NCBI GenBank assembly: GCA_934615145.1
Contig: CAKTTM010000005.1
Span: 1 to 18,955, forward strand
Direction of reading: 5' to 3'
DNA: 18,955 bases
Origin: an uncultured Clostridia bacterium
GTDB lineage: Bacteria > Bacillota > Clostridia > Christensenellales > Aristaeellaceae
In this document: positions 1 through 7,867 of the stretch, in pieces
Layout: each line of letters begins with the position of its first letter
Position numbering within the stretch: the stretch's first letter is position 1
Position numbers and translations under genes: made by a program
Notes under the pieces: model-generated
The model's input: only the letters and a program-made list of their open reading frames with translations
Database searches by the model: none
Told to the model about the DNA's origin: nothing

Positions 1-1
1 G

Positions 2-1111
2 GGGGCTAAGGTGATCAAGACCTACGCCTATGAGCTGACCGGCCAGGACGCGCGGGAGATCGAGGCCATTAAGCCCGACATCCTGCTGCTGGTGGGCGGC
101 ACCGATGGCGGCAATAGCGCCGTGGTGCGCCACAATGCCCGGGTGATCGCGGGCATTCAGACGCCCTTCCCGGTGGTCTACGCGGGCAACCGCGCCGCCA
201 GTGAGGACTGCGCGGAGATACTGCAGGGCTCAAGCCACGCGGTGCATGTCGCGCCCAATGTGATGCCCAGCTTTGGCAGCATCCAGGTGGAGCCTGCGCA
301 GGCGCTCATCCGCGATATCTTCTTGAAAAACATCATCCACTTTAAGGGCCTCAGCCAGGCGCAGGGCCTGCTCGACGGCATCCTGATGCCCACGCCCGCC
401 GCCGTGCTCAAGGCGCTGAGCTTGCTGAGCGAAGGCGTCAAAGGACAAGCCGGCCTGGGCGAGCTGGTGGCGGTGGACCTGGGTGGCGCCACCACCGATG
501 TGTACTCCATCTCCGCTGGCCTACCCACCCGGCCGGGCACCTTTTTGCATGGCTTGGCCGAGCCCTATGTCAAGCGCACGGTGGAGGGCGATATCGGCAT
601 GCGCTACAGCGCGCAGGGCGTGCTGGAGGAAGCGGGGCTGGAGGCGGTGCTGACCATCAGCGGGCTGAGTGAGGACAGGGCGCTGGCGCTGATGGCGCAG
701 CTTAGGTCTGACCCCAGCCGCCTGCCCCAAGACAGCGATGAGGCGGCGCTGGATCTGGCGCTGGCGGCGCTGTCCATCCGCCTGGGCCTGATCCGCCACG
801 CCGGCACGGTCAAGGAGGTCTATACCCCGGTGGGGCCCATGTATCAGCAGGTGGGTAAGGACCTAAGCGAAGTCAAGCGCATGATACTCACCGGCGGGGC
901 CCTGATACACAGCCAACGGACAGAGGAGATTGTGCAGACCGCGCTTAATCATGGCGACCCCACCGCGCTGACGCCGCGCGAGGTGCGCATCAGCCGCGAC
1001 AAGCGCTATATCTTATCGGCAATGGGATTATTGGCCGGGCTTGATGAAGCCGCGGCTCTGGACATCATGATGCAGGACTTTGGAAAGGATGAAGCCTATG
1101 CAGCTTGCTAA
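2..1111 (+). CDS. glmL: Glutamate mutase reactivase-like protein GlmL/MutL (5'-partial)
   Basis: This is an ASKHA-fold protein of the GlmL/MutL family encoded with adenosylcobalamin-dependent glutamate mutase and thought to reactivate or chaperone it. The frame is open to the window edge, so the GTG at 11 is probably internal. Family members are about 460 residues, so roughly 90-100 N-terminal residues are missing. Counting from the GTG, visible motifs are VGGTDGGN (28-35) and the nucleotide-phosphate motif [11 protein letters not shown] (156-166), with a late LTGGAL segment (adenosine-type motif). The stop at 1109-1111 lies 14 nt inside the next gene, which indicates translational coupling. 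It is unrelated to the mismatch-repair MutL despite the shared name. Family assignment is firm; the biochemical role is inferred from the family and neighbours. Confidence 0.88.
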   Translation, partial: GAKVIKTYAYELTGQDAREIEAIKPDILLLVGGTDGGNSAVVRHNARVIAGIQTPFPVVYAGNRAASEDCAEILQGSSHAVHVAPNVMPSFGSIQVEPAQALIRDIFLKNIIHFKGLSQAQGLLDGILMPTPAAVLKALSLLSEGVKGQAGLGELVAVDLGGATTDVYSISAGLPTRPGTFLHGLAEPYVKRTVEGDIGMRYSAQGVLEEAGLEAVLTISGLSEDRALALMAQLRSDPSRLPQDSDEAALDLALAALSIRLGLIRHAGTVKEVYTPVGPMYQQVGKDLSEVKRMILTGGALIHSQRTEEIVQTALNHGDPTALTPREVRISRDKRYILSAMGLLAGLDEAAALDIMMQDFGKDEAYAAC

Positions 1112-2552
1112 CAAGAGGTGGCCCGAGGAACTGTTTTTACAAGAGCGCGCGGCGGTGCTGGAGAGCTGGCCCACCGGCAAGGAGGTGGACCTGGCAGAGG
1201 GGATAGCCTATCAGCAGGCCATCCCCAACGAGAAGCGTTTTGTCACCAAGCTCAAGGAGGCCATCGAGGAAGGGCGGACCCTCATCCAGCCGCGCGCGGG
1301 CGTGCCGCTGATCAACGAGCACGTCGCCCTGCTGCGCCATCTGGAGACCGAGGGCGAGGCCGATCTGCTGCCCACCACCATCGACAGCTATACCAGGCTC
1401 AACCGCTATGTGGACGCCGACCACGGCATCAAGGAGTCCATGGCGACGGGCAAGGCCATGCTCAATGGCTTCCCGGCGGTCAACCACGGGGTGGCCGGCT
1501 GCCGGATGGTCACCAGCGCTGTGGCCTCACCCGTCCAGGTGCGCCACGGCACGCCTGATGCCCGGCTGCTGGCCGAGATTGCGCTGGCAGGCGGCTTTAC
1601 CAGCTTTGAGGGCGGCGGCATCAGCTATAATATCCCCTACGCCAAGAATGTGCCCATGGAGCATACGCTGCTGACCTGGCAGTATGTCGACAGGCTGACC
1701 GGCTACTATGCCCAGCGCGGCATCGCCATCAACCGTGAGCCCTTCGGGCCGCTGACGGGCACCTTGGTGCCGCCCAGCGTGTCAAACGCTGTCGCCATTA
1801 TTGAGGCGCTGCTGGCAGCCGAGCAGGGTGTCAAGGATCTGACCGTGGGCTACGGACAATGTGGCAACCTGGTGCAGGATGTGGCCGCCATCCGCGCGCT
1901 GGAGGAACAGTGCAAGGAATACCTGGAGCGCTTTGGCTATCAGGACTGTCAGGTGTCAACCGTGCTGCACCAGTGGATGGGCGGCTTCCCACAGGATGAG
2001 GCCAAGGCCTTTGCCGTGATCTGCTGGGGCAGCGCGGTGGCGGCGCTGGCCAAAGCCACCAAGGTCATCGTCAAGACGCCGCACGAGGCCATGGGCGTGC
2101 CCACCAAGGAGGCAAACGCCGCGGGCCTGCGCGCCACCAAGCAGATCATCAGCATGCTGGCCGATCAGACCATGGTGCGCGAGAGCGCGCTGCAGGGCGA
2201 GATCGACATCATCAAGGAAGAGACCCGCTGCATTTTAGAGAAGACGCTGGAGATAGGGGATGGCGATATCGCGGTAGGCACCGTGCGCGCCTTTGAGGCG
2301 GGTGTCATCGATGTGCCCTTTGCGCCCAGCCGCTTCAACGCCGGCAAGATCATGCCCGCGCGTGACCACGAGGGCGCGGTGCGCTACCTGGATACCGGCC
2401 GCATGCCCTTCACCCAGGCGCTCAAAGACTTCCACCGGGAAAAGCTGGCCCACAGGGCGCAGATGGAGCGCCGCGAGGTTTCCTTCCAGATGGTCATTGA
2501 CGACATTTACGCCATATCAAAGAGCTGCCTGGTGGGCAGACCCAGAAAGTAG
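1098..2552 (+). CDS. glmE: Glutamate mutase epsilon (catalytic) subunit
   Basis: This is the catalytic subunit of methylaspartate mutase (EC 5.4.99.1), which interconverts L-glutamate and (2S,3S)-3-methylaspartate with adenosylcobalamin held between it and the small GlmS subunit. I chose the ATG at 1098 over the upstream TTG (1080) and ATG (1089). It gives 484 residues, close to the clostridial enzyme (483). It is preceded by GGAAAGGA at a good distance. It also puts the known substrate-binding residues at their reference numbers: Arg66 (QPRAG), Arg100, Arg149 and Glu171. Other family blocks are [27 protein letters not shown] and [18 protein letters not shown]. It overlaps glmL by 14 nt, and mal follows after 8 nt. 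No GlmS gene is in view; it is expected upstream. Confidence 0.96.
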   Translation: MQLANKRWPEELFLQERAAVLESWPTGKEVDLAEGIAYQQAIPNEKRFVTKLKEAIEEGRTLIQPRAGVPLINEHVALLRHLETEGEADLLPTTIDSYTRLNRYVDADHGIKESMATGKAMLNGFPAVNHGVAGCRMVTSAVASPVQVRHGTPDARLLAEIALAGGFTSFEGGGISYNIPYAKNVPMEHTLLTWQYVDRLTGYYAQRGIAINREPFGPLTGTLVPPSVSNAVAIIEALLAAEQGVKDLTVGYGQCGNLVQDVAAIRALEEQCKEYLERFGYQDCQVSTVLHQWMGGFPQDEAKAFAVICWGSAVAALAKATKVIVKTPHEAMGVPTKEANAAGLRATKQIISMLADQTMVRESALQGEIDIIKEETRCILEKTLEIGDGDIAVGTVRAFEAGVIDVPFAPSRFNAGKIMPARDHEGAVRYLDTGRMPFTQALKDFHREKLAHRAQMERREVSFQMVIDDIYAISKSCLVGRPRK

Positions 2553-2560
2553 GATAGACG

Positions 2561-3817
2561 ATGAAGATCAAGCAGGTACTCTGCGCGCAGGGCAGGACGG
2601 GCTTCTACTTTGACGATCAAAAGGCCATCAAGGCAGGTGCCCAGACTGATGGCTCGCTGTACATCGGTGAGCCGCAGACAGAAGGATTCCAGCGTATCCG
2701 CCAGGCAGGTGAGGCCATCAGCGTGATGATCGTGCTGGAGGATGGGCAGATCGGCTGGGGCGACTGCGCGGCGGTGCAATACTCAGGCGCCGGCGGCCGC
2801 GACCCGCTCTTTCTGGCGGATGCCTTTATCCCCCTGATCGAGAACGAGGTGGCCTCGCGCCTGATCGGCCGTGAGGCAGACAGCTTCCTTGAGCTGTCGC
2901 GCGAGATCGATCAGATGCATGTGGATGGCAAGCGCCTGCACACCGCCATACGCTATGGCGTCAGCCAGGCCATCCTGGACGCTGTGGCCAAAGCGCAGGG
3001 GCTTAACATGTGCGATGTGATCGCCAAGGAGTACCACACCCATGTGCAAGATACGCCGCTGCACATCTTCTCCCAGTCGGGCGACGAGCGCTACAACAAT
3101 GTGGACAAGATGATCATGAAGGGCGTGGATGTGCTGCCCCATGGCCTGTTTAACTCAGTGGAAAAGACGGGCACCACGGGGGAAAAGCTGCTGGCCTATG
3201 TCAGCTGGCTGCGCGGCAGGGTGATGGCCCACGCGCCCTATGAGGGTTATCAGCCCATCTTCCATATCGATGTCTATGGCACCATCGGCCAGGTCTTTGG
3301 CGATGACCAGTACGAGCGCATGGCCAACTATCTCGATAGCCTGGCCAAGGCCGCCGCGCCCTTCAAGCTGCGCATCGAAGGGCCGATGGATTCGGGCAGC
3401 CGTAAAAAGCAGATGCAGGATCTGCGCGCCCTGCGCCAGGCGGTGGACAGCCGCGGCATCCAAGTGGAGCTGGTGGCCGACGAATGGTGCAACACGCTGG
3501 AGGATGTCATCTACTTTGCCGACAACAAGGCCGGCCACATGATACAGGTCAAGACCCCTGACCTGGGGGCCATTCACAACACCATCGAGGCGGTGCTCTA
3601 CTGCGAGAAGATGGGCATCGGCGCCTACCAGGGCGGCACCTGCAATGAGACCGACCGCTCGGCCCAGGTCTGCGTGCACTGCGCCATGGCCACCCGCGCC
3701 GACCAGATACTGGCCAAGCCCGGTATGGGCGTGGATGAGGGCTTCATGATCTGCTTTAACGAGATGAATCGCATCCTGGCGCTGCGCAAGGCGGGCATCG
3801 GGGTGCACCGCAGCTGA
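2561..3817 (+). CDS. mal: Methylaspartate ammonia-lyase
   Basis: This enolase-superfamily enzyme (EC 4.3.1.2) eliminates ammonia from (2S,3S)-3-methylaspartate to give mesaconate, the step directly after glutamate mutase. The 418-residue length suits the family (about 413). Active-site residues known from the Clostridium tetanomorphum enzyme are visible in place: His194 (LPHG), metal ligands Asp237 (HIDVYG), Glu273 (RIEGP) and Asp307 (VADEW), and catalytic Lys331 (QVKTPDLG). The C-terminal QGGTCNETDRSA block is also typical. The ribosome binding site is weak (AGGATA), consistent with coupling to glmE 8 nt upstream. The next gene starts 1 nt after its stop. Confidence 0.96.
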   Translation: MKIKQVLCAQGRTGFYFDDQKAIKAGAQTDGSLYIGEPQTEGFQRIRQAGEAISVMIVLEDGQIGWGDCAAVQYSGAGGRDPLFLADAFIPLIENEVASRLIGREADSFLELSREIDQMHVDGKRLHTAIRYGVSQAILDAVAKAQGLNMCDVIAKEYHTHVQDTPLHIFSQSGDERYNNVDKMIMKGVDVLPHGLFNSVEKTGTTGEKLLAYVSWLRGRVMAHAPYEGYQPIFHIDVYGTIGQVFGDDQYERMANYLDSLAKAAAPFKLRIEGPMDSGSRKKQMQDLRALRQAVDSRGIQVELVADEWCNTLEDVIYFADNKAGHMIQVKTPDLGAIHNTIEAVLYCEKMGIGAYQGGTCNETDRSAQVCVHCAMATRADQILAKPGMGVDEGFMICFNEMNRILALRKAGIGVHRS

Positions 3818-3818
3818 C

Positions 3819-4736
3819 ATGGCAGTGCAGCTGGAGCAAAATCCCCTCTACTCGGTCTACTTTGCGCCACGGGGTTATATGCGCATGGTGGCCTTGGGCA
3901 CGGCGGTCGCTCAGCGGCATCTGTCCGCCTTTGACCAGCTCATTGGCATCATCGGCGACGCCGGCAGCGGCAAGAGCCTGCTGATACGTGGCATGTTTCC
4001 GGGGCTGGAGCTGACCAATGACGACAACGGCGTCAATGTGCGCCCGCTGCCGCTGCTGGATATTCAGGACAATGGCTTCTACCAGGCCCATACCTACCAT
4101 GTGGACATACGCTTTGAGGAGGCCTTTACCCAGCGGCATGTGCTGGCGGAGTCCATCAAGGAGGCGATCAGCAAGGGCCGCCGCGTGGTGGTGGAGCACT
4201 TTGAGCTGATCTACCCGCTGCTGGGCATCAATGCGCAGCTGCTGATCGGCATTGGCGACGAGATCATCGTCTCGCGCCCCACCATCTTTGGGCCGGAGCC
4301 GCAGGACATTGCCACCATTGTCTTTGACTCCATCCGCTACCGCCGCATGGCCCACACCGCTGAGGATCTGACGGAGCGCTTCCTGCGCATCCACAACCGC
4401 GGCGAGTATACGCACGGCGACATCCGACACGGCTTCACGCTGCGCTTCAGGCAAAAGCCGGACTTTGACCTGGATGAGCTGGAAAAGTTTGTGCTGGACA
4501 TGATCGATAAGGATCTGCCCATCAGCTTTGCCGACAATCAACACATCTACATCGGCCGCGACCTGCACCACTGCACGGGACCGCGCATGCACGTGACCTC
4601 CACTGGCAAGATCGACAATTTCCGCGTGCTCAAGGAAAGCCACTTTGACGACTTCACCGACTCCTGGCTGCTGGTGGGCCTGGTGGGCGAGCAGACCAAC
4701 AACATCAAAGACCTCAACCGCATCAGCATCGGTTGA
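3819..4736 (+). CDS. P-loop NTPase-like protein with AlaRS second-additional-domain-like C-terminus
   Basis: This 305-residue soluble protein of unknown function is the last gene of the glutamate mutase operon, 1 nt after mal and without a clear ribosome binding site of its own. A Walker-A P-loop, GDAGSGKS, lies at residues 46-53 after IIGII. The middle (about 100-170) resembles a nucleotide kinase or ATPase core without an obvious Walker B. Residues 250-267 (H-H-C-T-G-P-R-M-H-V then STGKID) resemble the Cys/His block of the alanyl-tRNA synthetase editing 'second additional domain', where C-G-G-T-H-V is followed by NTGEI. I recall proteins named 'alanine-tRNA synthetase second additional domain-containing' in similar clostridial clusters. 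The cluster context suggests a role in methylaspartate metabolism or mutase maintenance, but no function can be assigned. An alternative start is Met21 (3879). Confidence 0.72.
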   Translation: MAVQLEQNPLYSVYFAPRGYMRMVALGTAVAQRHLSAFDQLIGIIGDAGSGKSLLIRGMFPGLELTNDDNGVNVRPLPLLDIQDNGFYQAHTYHVDIRFEEAFTQRHVLAESIKEAISKGRRVVVEHFELIYPLLGINAQLLIGIGDEIIVSRPTIFGPEPQDIATIVFDSIRYRRMAHTAEDLTERFLRIHNRGEYTHGDIRHGFTLRFRQKPDFDLDELEKFVLDMIDKDLPISFADNQHIYIGRDLHHCTGPRMHVTSTGKIDNFRVLKESHFDDFTDSWLLVGLVGEQTNNIKDLNRISIG

Positions 4737-4758
4737 GGCCTAAAGGGAAAGCTATCAA

Positions 4759-4788
4759 GGAAGCACAGCCTTTTCGGGCTGTGCTTCC
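4759..4788 (+). terminator. Hairpin ending the glutamate mutase operon
   Basis: A perfect 12-bp stem, GGAAGCACAGCC / GGCTGTGCTTCC, with loop TTTTCG, begins 23 nt after the stop of the last operon gene. No uridine run follows on either strand, so it is a likely transcript end or stabiliser rather than a textbook intrinsic terminator. Confidence 0.6.
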
Positions 4789-4963
4789 GACAATTTAGGA
4801 TTCCCTATCGCTATCGGAGGGGAGGTGTAGGAGGGGGCACCCCTCCTACTGTGATCCGCGTCGGCGGCGTGAACGGCGACGCGGCAAGCCTTGCGTAGCA
4901 AGGGTTTCATTGCCCTCCGCCGCCCGGGAGCGCAGCGACAGGCGGAGGGCCGGTGCATCCAAA
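4789..4963. repeat. Intergenic hairpin cluster between convergent genes
   Basis: No credible gene lies between the convergent operon ends. Instead there are three further inverted repeats. The first has 10-bp arms at 4827-4836 and 4840-4849 with a 3-nt loop. The second has 6-bp arms at 4889-4894 and 4898-4903. The third has 10-bp arms at 4912-4921 and 4941-4950 around a 19-nt loop. With the flanking hairpins at 4759-4788 and 4964-4991, five inverted repeats occupy 233 bp. A short minus-strand frame (4755-4970) has no ribosome binding site and is not called. Confidence 0.55.
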
Positions 4964-4991
4964 CCACCAAAAAACCGCAGTTTTTTGGTGG
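4964..4991 (-). terminator. Hairpin terminator-like element after the MATE gene
   Basis: A perfect 12-bp inverted repeat, CCACCAAAAAAC / GTTTTTTGGTGG, with loop CGCA starts 3 nt beyond the minus-strand stop of the MATE gene. The A-run and T-run are inside the stem, so it can fold from either strand. It is probably a bidirectional transcription end between convergent genes. Confidence 0.55.
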
Positions 4992-4994
4992 AAG

Positions 4995-6380
4995 TTATAC
5001 CAGGCTGTGCTTCTTCCATTTGCCGCCGCGAAAGCGGTGGATGAACATGGCCATCCTCAGTGCCCAGTCCGCGTACATGGCCAGCCAGATGCCGCCCATC
5101 TGCATCCCAAAGGCGTAGACCAGCAGGAAGCTCAGGCCCACGCGCACCACCATCATGCTGGCCAGGCAGACATACATCGTATGCTTGTTGTCGCCAGATG
5201 CCCGCAGGGCGTTTGGCAGGCCAAAGGCAAAGGGCTCAATGAAGAGGTTGAGGATAGTGTAGAGCCGCAGCAGCCGGATGGTGATCTCAGCGGCCTCCGG
5301 CGTCAGGCCCAGGACCCTGGTCAGGGGCACGATCAGGGCAAAGGTCAGCAGGCTCATGACCAGCAGCACCGCGTAGCGCCAGTAGAGCAGGCGCTTGGCG
5401 TTGTATTCGGCCTCGGCATAGTTGCCCGAGCCTACGCACTGGCCGATCACGGTGACGGTGGCCAGGCTCAGCGCGTTTCCGGGTATGTTGACAATGGTGG
5501 ACAGCATGCCGCCTGCTGCGTTGGCGGCGATCATGGCGCTGGTGAAGCCGGCGAATATGGTGCCGATGATCAGCTTGCCAAAGTTGAACAGAAAGTTTTC
5601 CATGCCGGTGGGTGCTGCCACCTTGAAGATGCGCTTGTCTACCGACAGCGCCAGGCGCAGATCGATGGGCCGGCGATAGTGTATCAGCGATGTCTTGTCA
5701 AAGAGAATGCGGGTCACGATAAAGGCGCCCGTCAGCCTGGCGGCCAGGGTGGCCAGGCCGATGCCCACCACGCCCAGGTGAAAGACCCTGATCAGCAGCA
5801 GGTTCATGCCCACCTTGACCAGGTTCATCATCAGCGCCGCCACCATAGAAGAGCGGCTGTTGGACTGGGCGTAGAGCAGGCTGGCGCCGCCATAGTACAG
5901 GGCGTAGGCCGGGTAGGAGATGGCTGACAGCCTGAGATATTCCCGCGCGAAATTCATGATGCCGGGCGATACCTTGGGGTAGATGATTTCAAGCAGCTGG
6001 CCGCCAAATATCAGGGTCAGCGCGGAAACCAGCGTTGAAAAGACCAGTAGGATCAGCGCCGACTGATTGGCCGTGGTGATGGCGTTGTCACGCTCGCGCT
6101 TGCCCAGGTACTGGGCCGCGATGATGCTGCCGCCGGCGCCGATGGCCACAAATAGCTGCAGTATCAGCAGGTTGATCATGTCCACCAGCGAAATGGCGCT
6201 GAGCGCGTTTTGGTGGATGGAGCTGAGCATCATGGTGTCGATGAAGGACACCGTCACCACGATCAGCTGCTCTATCATCAGGGGGATCAGCAGCTTGAGC
6301 AGCTTCTTCTGGCTAAATAGCGTGAACTGTGATCGGACCTTGGGCAGGGCCCAGAAGCTCAGTGACTTTGGCAGCTGCAT
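4995..6380 (-). CDS. MATE family efflux transporter
   Basis: This 461-residue polytopic membrane protein belongs to the MATE (multidrug and toxic compound extrusion) family, which exports organic cations or drugs in exchange for Na+ or H+. The first bundle shows the usual beginning (LIPLMIEQLIVVTVSFIDTMMLSSI), then GAGGSIIAAQYLGK, a typical loop between helices 2 and 3. A second half beginning near FKVAAPTGMENFLFNFGKLI repeats the fold. About twelve hydrophobic segments fit the family. It starts at an ATG whose A is shared with the TGA of the upstream methyltransferase gene (TGATG), and GGGAGGTG lies upstream, so the two genes are translationally coupled. The substrate cannot be told from sequence. 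Confidence 0.93.
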   Translation of the reverse strand: MQLPKSLSFWALPKVRSQFTLFSQKKLLKLLIPLMIEQLIVVTVSFIDTMMLSSIHQNALSAISLVDMINLLILQLFVAIGAGGSIIAAQYLGKRERDNAITTANQSALILLVFSTLVSALTLIFGGQLLEIIYPKVSPGIMNFAREYLRLSAISYPAYALYYGGASLLYAQSNSRSSMVAALMMNLVKVGMNLLLIRVFHLGVVGIGLATLAARLTGAFIVTRILFDKTSLIHYRRPIDLRLALSVDKRIFKVAAPTGMENFLFNFGKLIIGTIFAGFTSAMIAANAAGGMLSTIVNIPGNALSLATVTVIGQCVGSGNYAEAEYNAKRLLYWRYAVLLVMSLLTFALIVPLTRVLGLTPEAAEITIRLLRLYTILNLFIEPFAFGLPNALRASGDNKHTMYVCLASMMVVRVGLSFLLVYAFGMQMGGIWLAMYADWALRMAMFIHRFRGGKWKKHSLV

Positions 6381-7735
6381 CAGGCGGACACCTCCCTGTC
6401 AAAGCAGAGTATATTCTCGATCTCTGCCGTCTGGCAGAACATGTCCACACTCTGGCAGGCGCTGACCCGGTAGCCATGCTCGCACAGCCAGCGTGCATCA
6501 CGCGCCTGGGTGCCGGGGTGGCAGCTGATGTAGACCACCCGCCGCGGCGCCGCCAGCGCAATGGCCTCCAGCACCGCCTGCTCAGCGCCCTTGCGGGGCG
6601 GATCCAGCACCACGATATCGGGCCTGCTGCCCTCACGGTACAGACGCGGCATCAGCTCCTCGGCGGCGCCCTGCAGGAAGCGCAGGTTGCGCAGATCATT
6701 CAGCTTGGCGTTTTCAATGGCATCCTGCACTGCCTGCGGTACGATCTCGATGCCGATGACCTCGCGCGCCTGGCTGGCAAACAGGGAGCTGATGGTGCCG
6801 GCGCCGCAGTACAGATCGATCACCAGGTCATCGGGCCTGAGACCTGCCATCTCCAGCGCGCATGTATACAGTCGCTCCGCCTGCGCGTGGTTGACCTGGA
6901 AGAAGGACAGGGGGCTGAGCAGGAAGTCAAAGCCGCAGAGGCGGTCGCGCAGCCGCTGCTGGCCGTACAATACCTTGTAGTCCGTCCCCATGATGGTGTT
7001 GCCGGGCTGTGTATTGGGGCTGAGGCTCAGCGAGCAAAAGCCCGGCAGCCCCGCCTTCAAGCTCTCAATCAGTTCATCCTTGTGAGGGATGTTTTCTCCG
7101 TTGGTCACCAAAGTGACCATGACCTGATCGTCGGCAGAGACGCGGGTCATGATGTGGCGGATCAGCCCGCTGTGTCGCTGCTCGTCATAGGCCGGTACCT
7201 CGTGGGCGGCCATCCAGTCACAGACCAACTGCGCCGCCAGGTCGCTGCCCGGCTTTGCGATCAGGCACTCATCCACGGGGATCACCCGGTGGCTGCGCCG
7301 CATGTAGAAGCCGCTGACCGGCTTGTCATCCGCAATCGTGACCGGCATCGAGGCCTTGTTGCGGTAGCGCCAAGGCTCAGCCATGCCAAGCACGGGCGGC
7401 ATGCTGATGTCAATGCCGCCGATGCGCTGCAGGGCATCAGCGACGACGGACTGCTTGAACAGCAGCTCCTGCGCATAATCCATGTGCTGGCATGAACAGC
7501 CGCCGCAGCGGGGGTAATAGGGGCAGGGAGGCGTCACGCGGGCAGGACTGCTCTTTAGAACACGCTGCAGTTTGCCAAAGGCGTGATTCCTGGCCACCTT
7601 GACGATCAGGGCTTCGATGGTCTCTCCCGGCAGGGCGCCGGGCACAAAGAGCACCATGCCCTGGTGTTTGCACAGCCCCTCAGCATCAGCGCCGAAGCCC
7701 TCGACCTCCAAGGTCAGCACATCGTTCTTGCGCAA
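6380..7735 (-). CDS. 23S rRNA (uracil-5-)-methyltransferase, RlmD/RumA-TrmA family
   Basis: This SAM-dependent RNA m5U methyltransferase has 451 residues, with an N-terminal TRAM-type RNA-binding domain (about 1-57). Four cysteines that can hold a [4Fe-4S] cluster are Cys71, Cys77, Cys80 (CPYYPRCGGC) and Cys157. The Rossmann methyltransferase domain shows the SAM motif DLYCGAGT (307-314), DPPRKG (378-383), the catalytic Cys405 in SCHPGT, and a C-terminal QTAEIEN where Glu440 fits the general base. The usual SCNP and THVE motifs are varied here. The start is TTG at 7735, preceded by GGGGGAT, and matches the typical N-terminus (KNDVLTLEVEG). It overlaps the MATE gene by 1 nt. Firmicute homologues modify U747 and/or U1939; which position applies here is unknown. 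Confidence 0.92.
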   Translation of the reverse strand: MRKNDVLTLEVEGFGADAEGLCKHQGMVLFVPGALPGETIEALIVKVARNHAFGKLQRVLKSSPARVTPPCPYYPRCGGCSCQHMDYAQELLFKQSVVADALQRIGGIDISMPPVLGMAEPWRYRNKASMPVTIADDKPVSGFYMRRSHRVIPVDECLIAKPGSDLAAQLVCDWMAAHEVPAYDEQRHSGLIRHIMTRVSADDQVMVTLVTNGENIPHKDELIESLKAGLPGFCSLSLSPNTQPGNTIMGTDYKVLYGQQRLRDRLCGFDFLLSPLSFFQVNHAQAERLYTCALEMAGLRPDDLVIDLYCGAGTISSLFASQAREVIGIEIVPQAVQDAIENAKLNDLRNLRFLQGAAEELMPRLYREGSRPDIVVLDPPRKGAEQAVLEAIALAAPRRVVYISCHPGTQARDARWLCEHGYRVSACQSVDMFCQTAEIENILCFDREVSA

Positions 7736-7768
7736 TCTATCCCCCGTGTATCTGTATTCTCGCTCACC

Positions 7769-7797
7769 ATGATAGCCAATGTACCGCGAAATTACAA
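7769..7797 (-). promoter_or_regulatory. Promoter for the RlmD-like/MATE operon
   Basis: On the minus strand, -35 TTGTAA (7792-7797), a 17-nt spacer and -10 TATCAT (7769-7774) lie about 34 bp upstream of the TTG start. This fits a sigma-A-type promoter, seen by eye only. Confidence 0.55.
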
Positions 7798-7806
7798 GCT
7801 TTCCGA

Positions 7807-7835
7807 TTGCAGGCGGGCCAGTCCCGTGCTATGAT
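7807..7835 (+). promoter_or_regulatory. Promoter for the flavoprotein oxidoreductase
   Basis: -35 TTGCAG (7807-7812), a 17-nt spacer and -10 TATGAT (7830-7835) precede the gene, with AGGAGG at 7851-7856. It lies back-to-back with the divergent minus-strand promoter, and the -35 boxes are 9 nt apart. Confidence 0.65.
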
Positions 7836-7867
7836 CGGGGGCCAAAGGCAAGGAGGAAGTTATTCAC

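Noticed and set aside
3155..4643. Long minus-strand frames opposite mal and the P-loop gene
   Set aside because: Antisense shadows with no family motif, overlapping two well-supported genes.
4755..4970. 71-codon minus-strand frame in the hairpin cluster
   Set aside because: No ribosome binding site, it spans four inverted repeats, and the composition is not protein-like.
4759..4991. CRISPR array or insertion sequence
   Set aside because: The inverted repeats differ from one another and are not regularly spaced; no transposase, terminal repeats or target duplication are seen.
4953..5927. 324-codon plus-strand frame opposite the MATE gene
   Set aside because: Shadow frame of high-GC coding DNA. 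The product is low-complexity Q/H/G-rich, and it starts inside a hairpin.
6329..7495. 388-codon plus-strand frame opposite the methyltransferase
   Set aside because: Shadow of a gene with intact catalytic and Fe-S motifs; no ribosome site or promoter.
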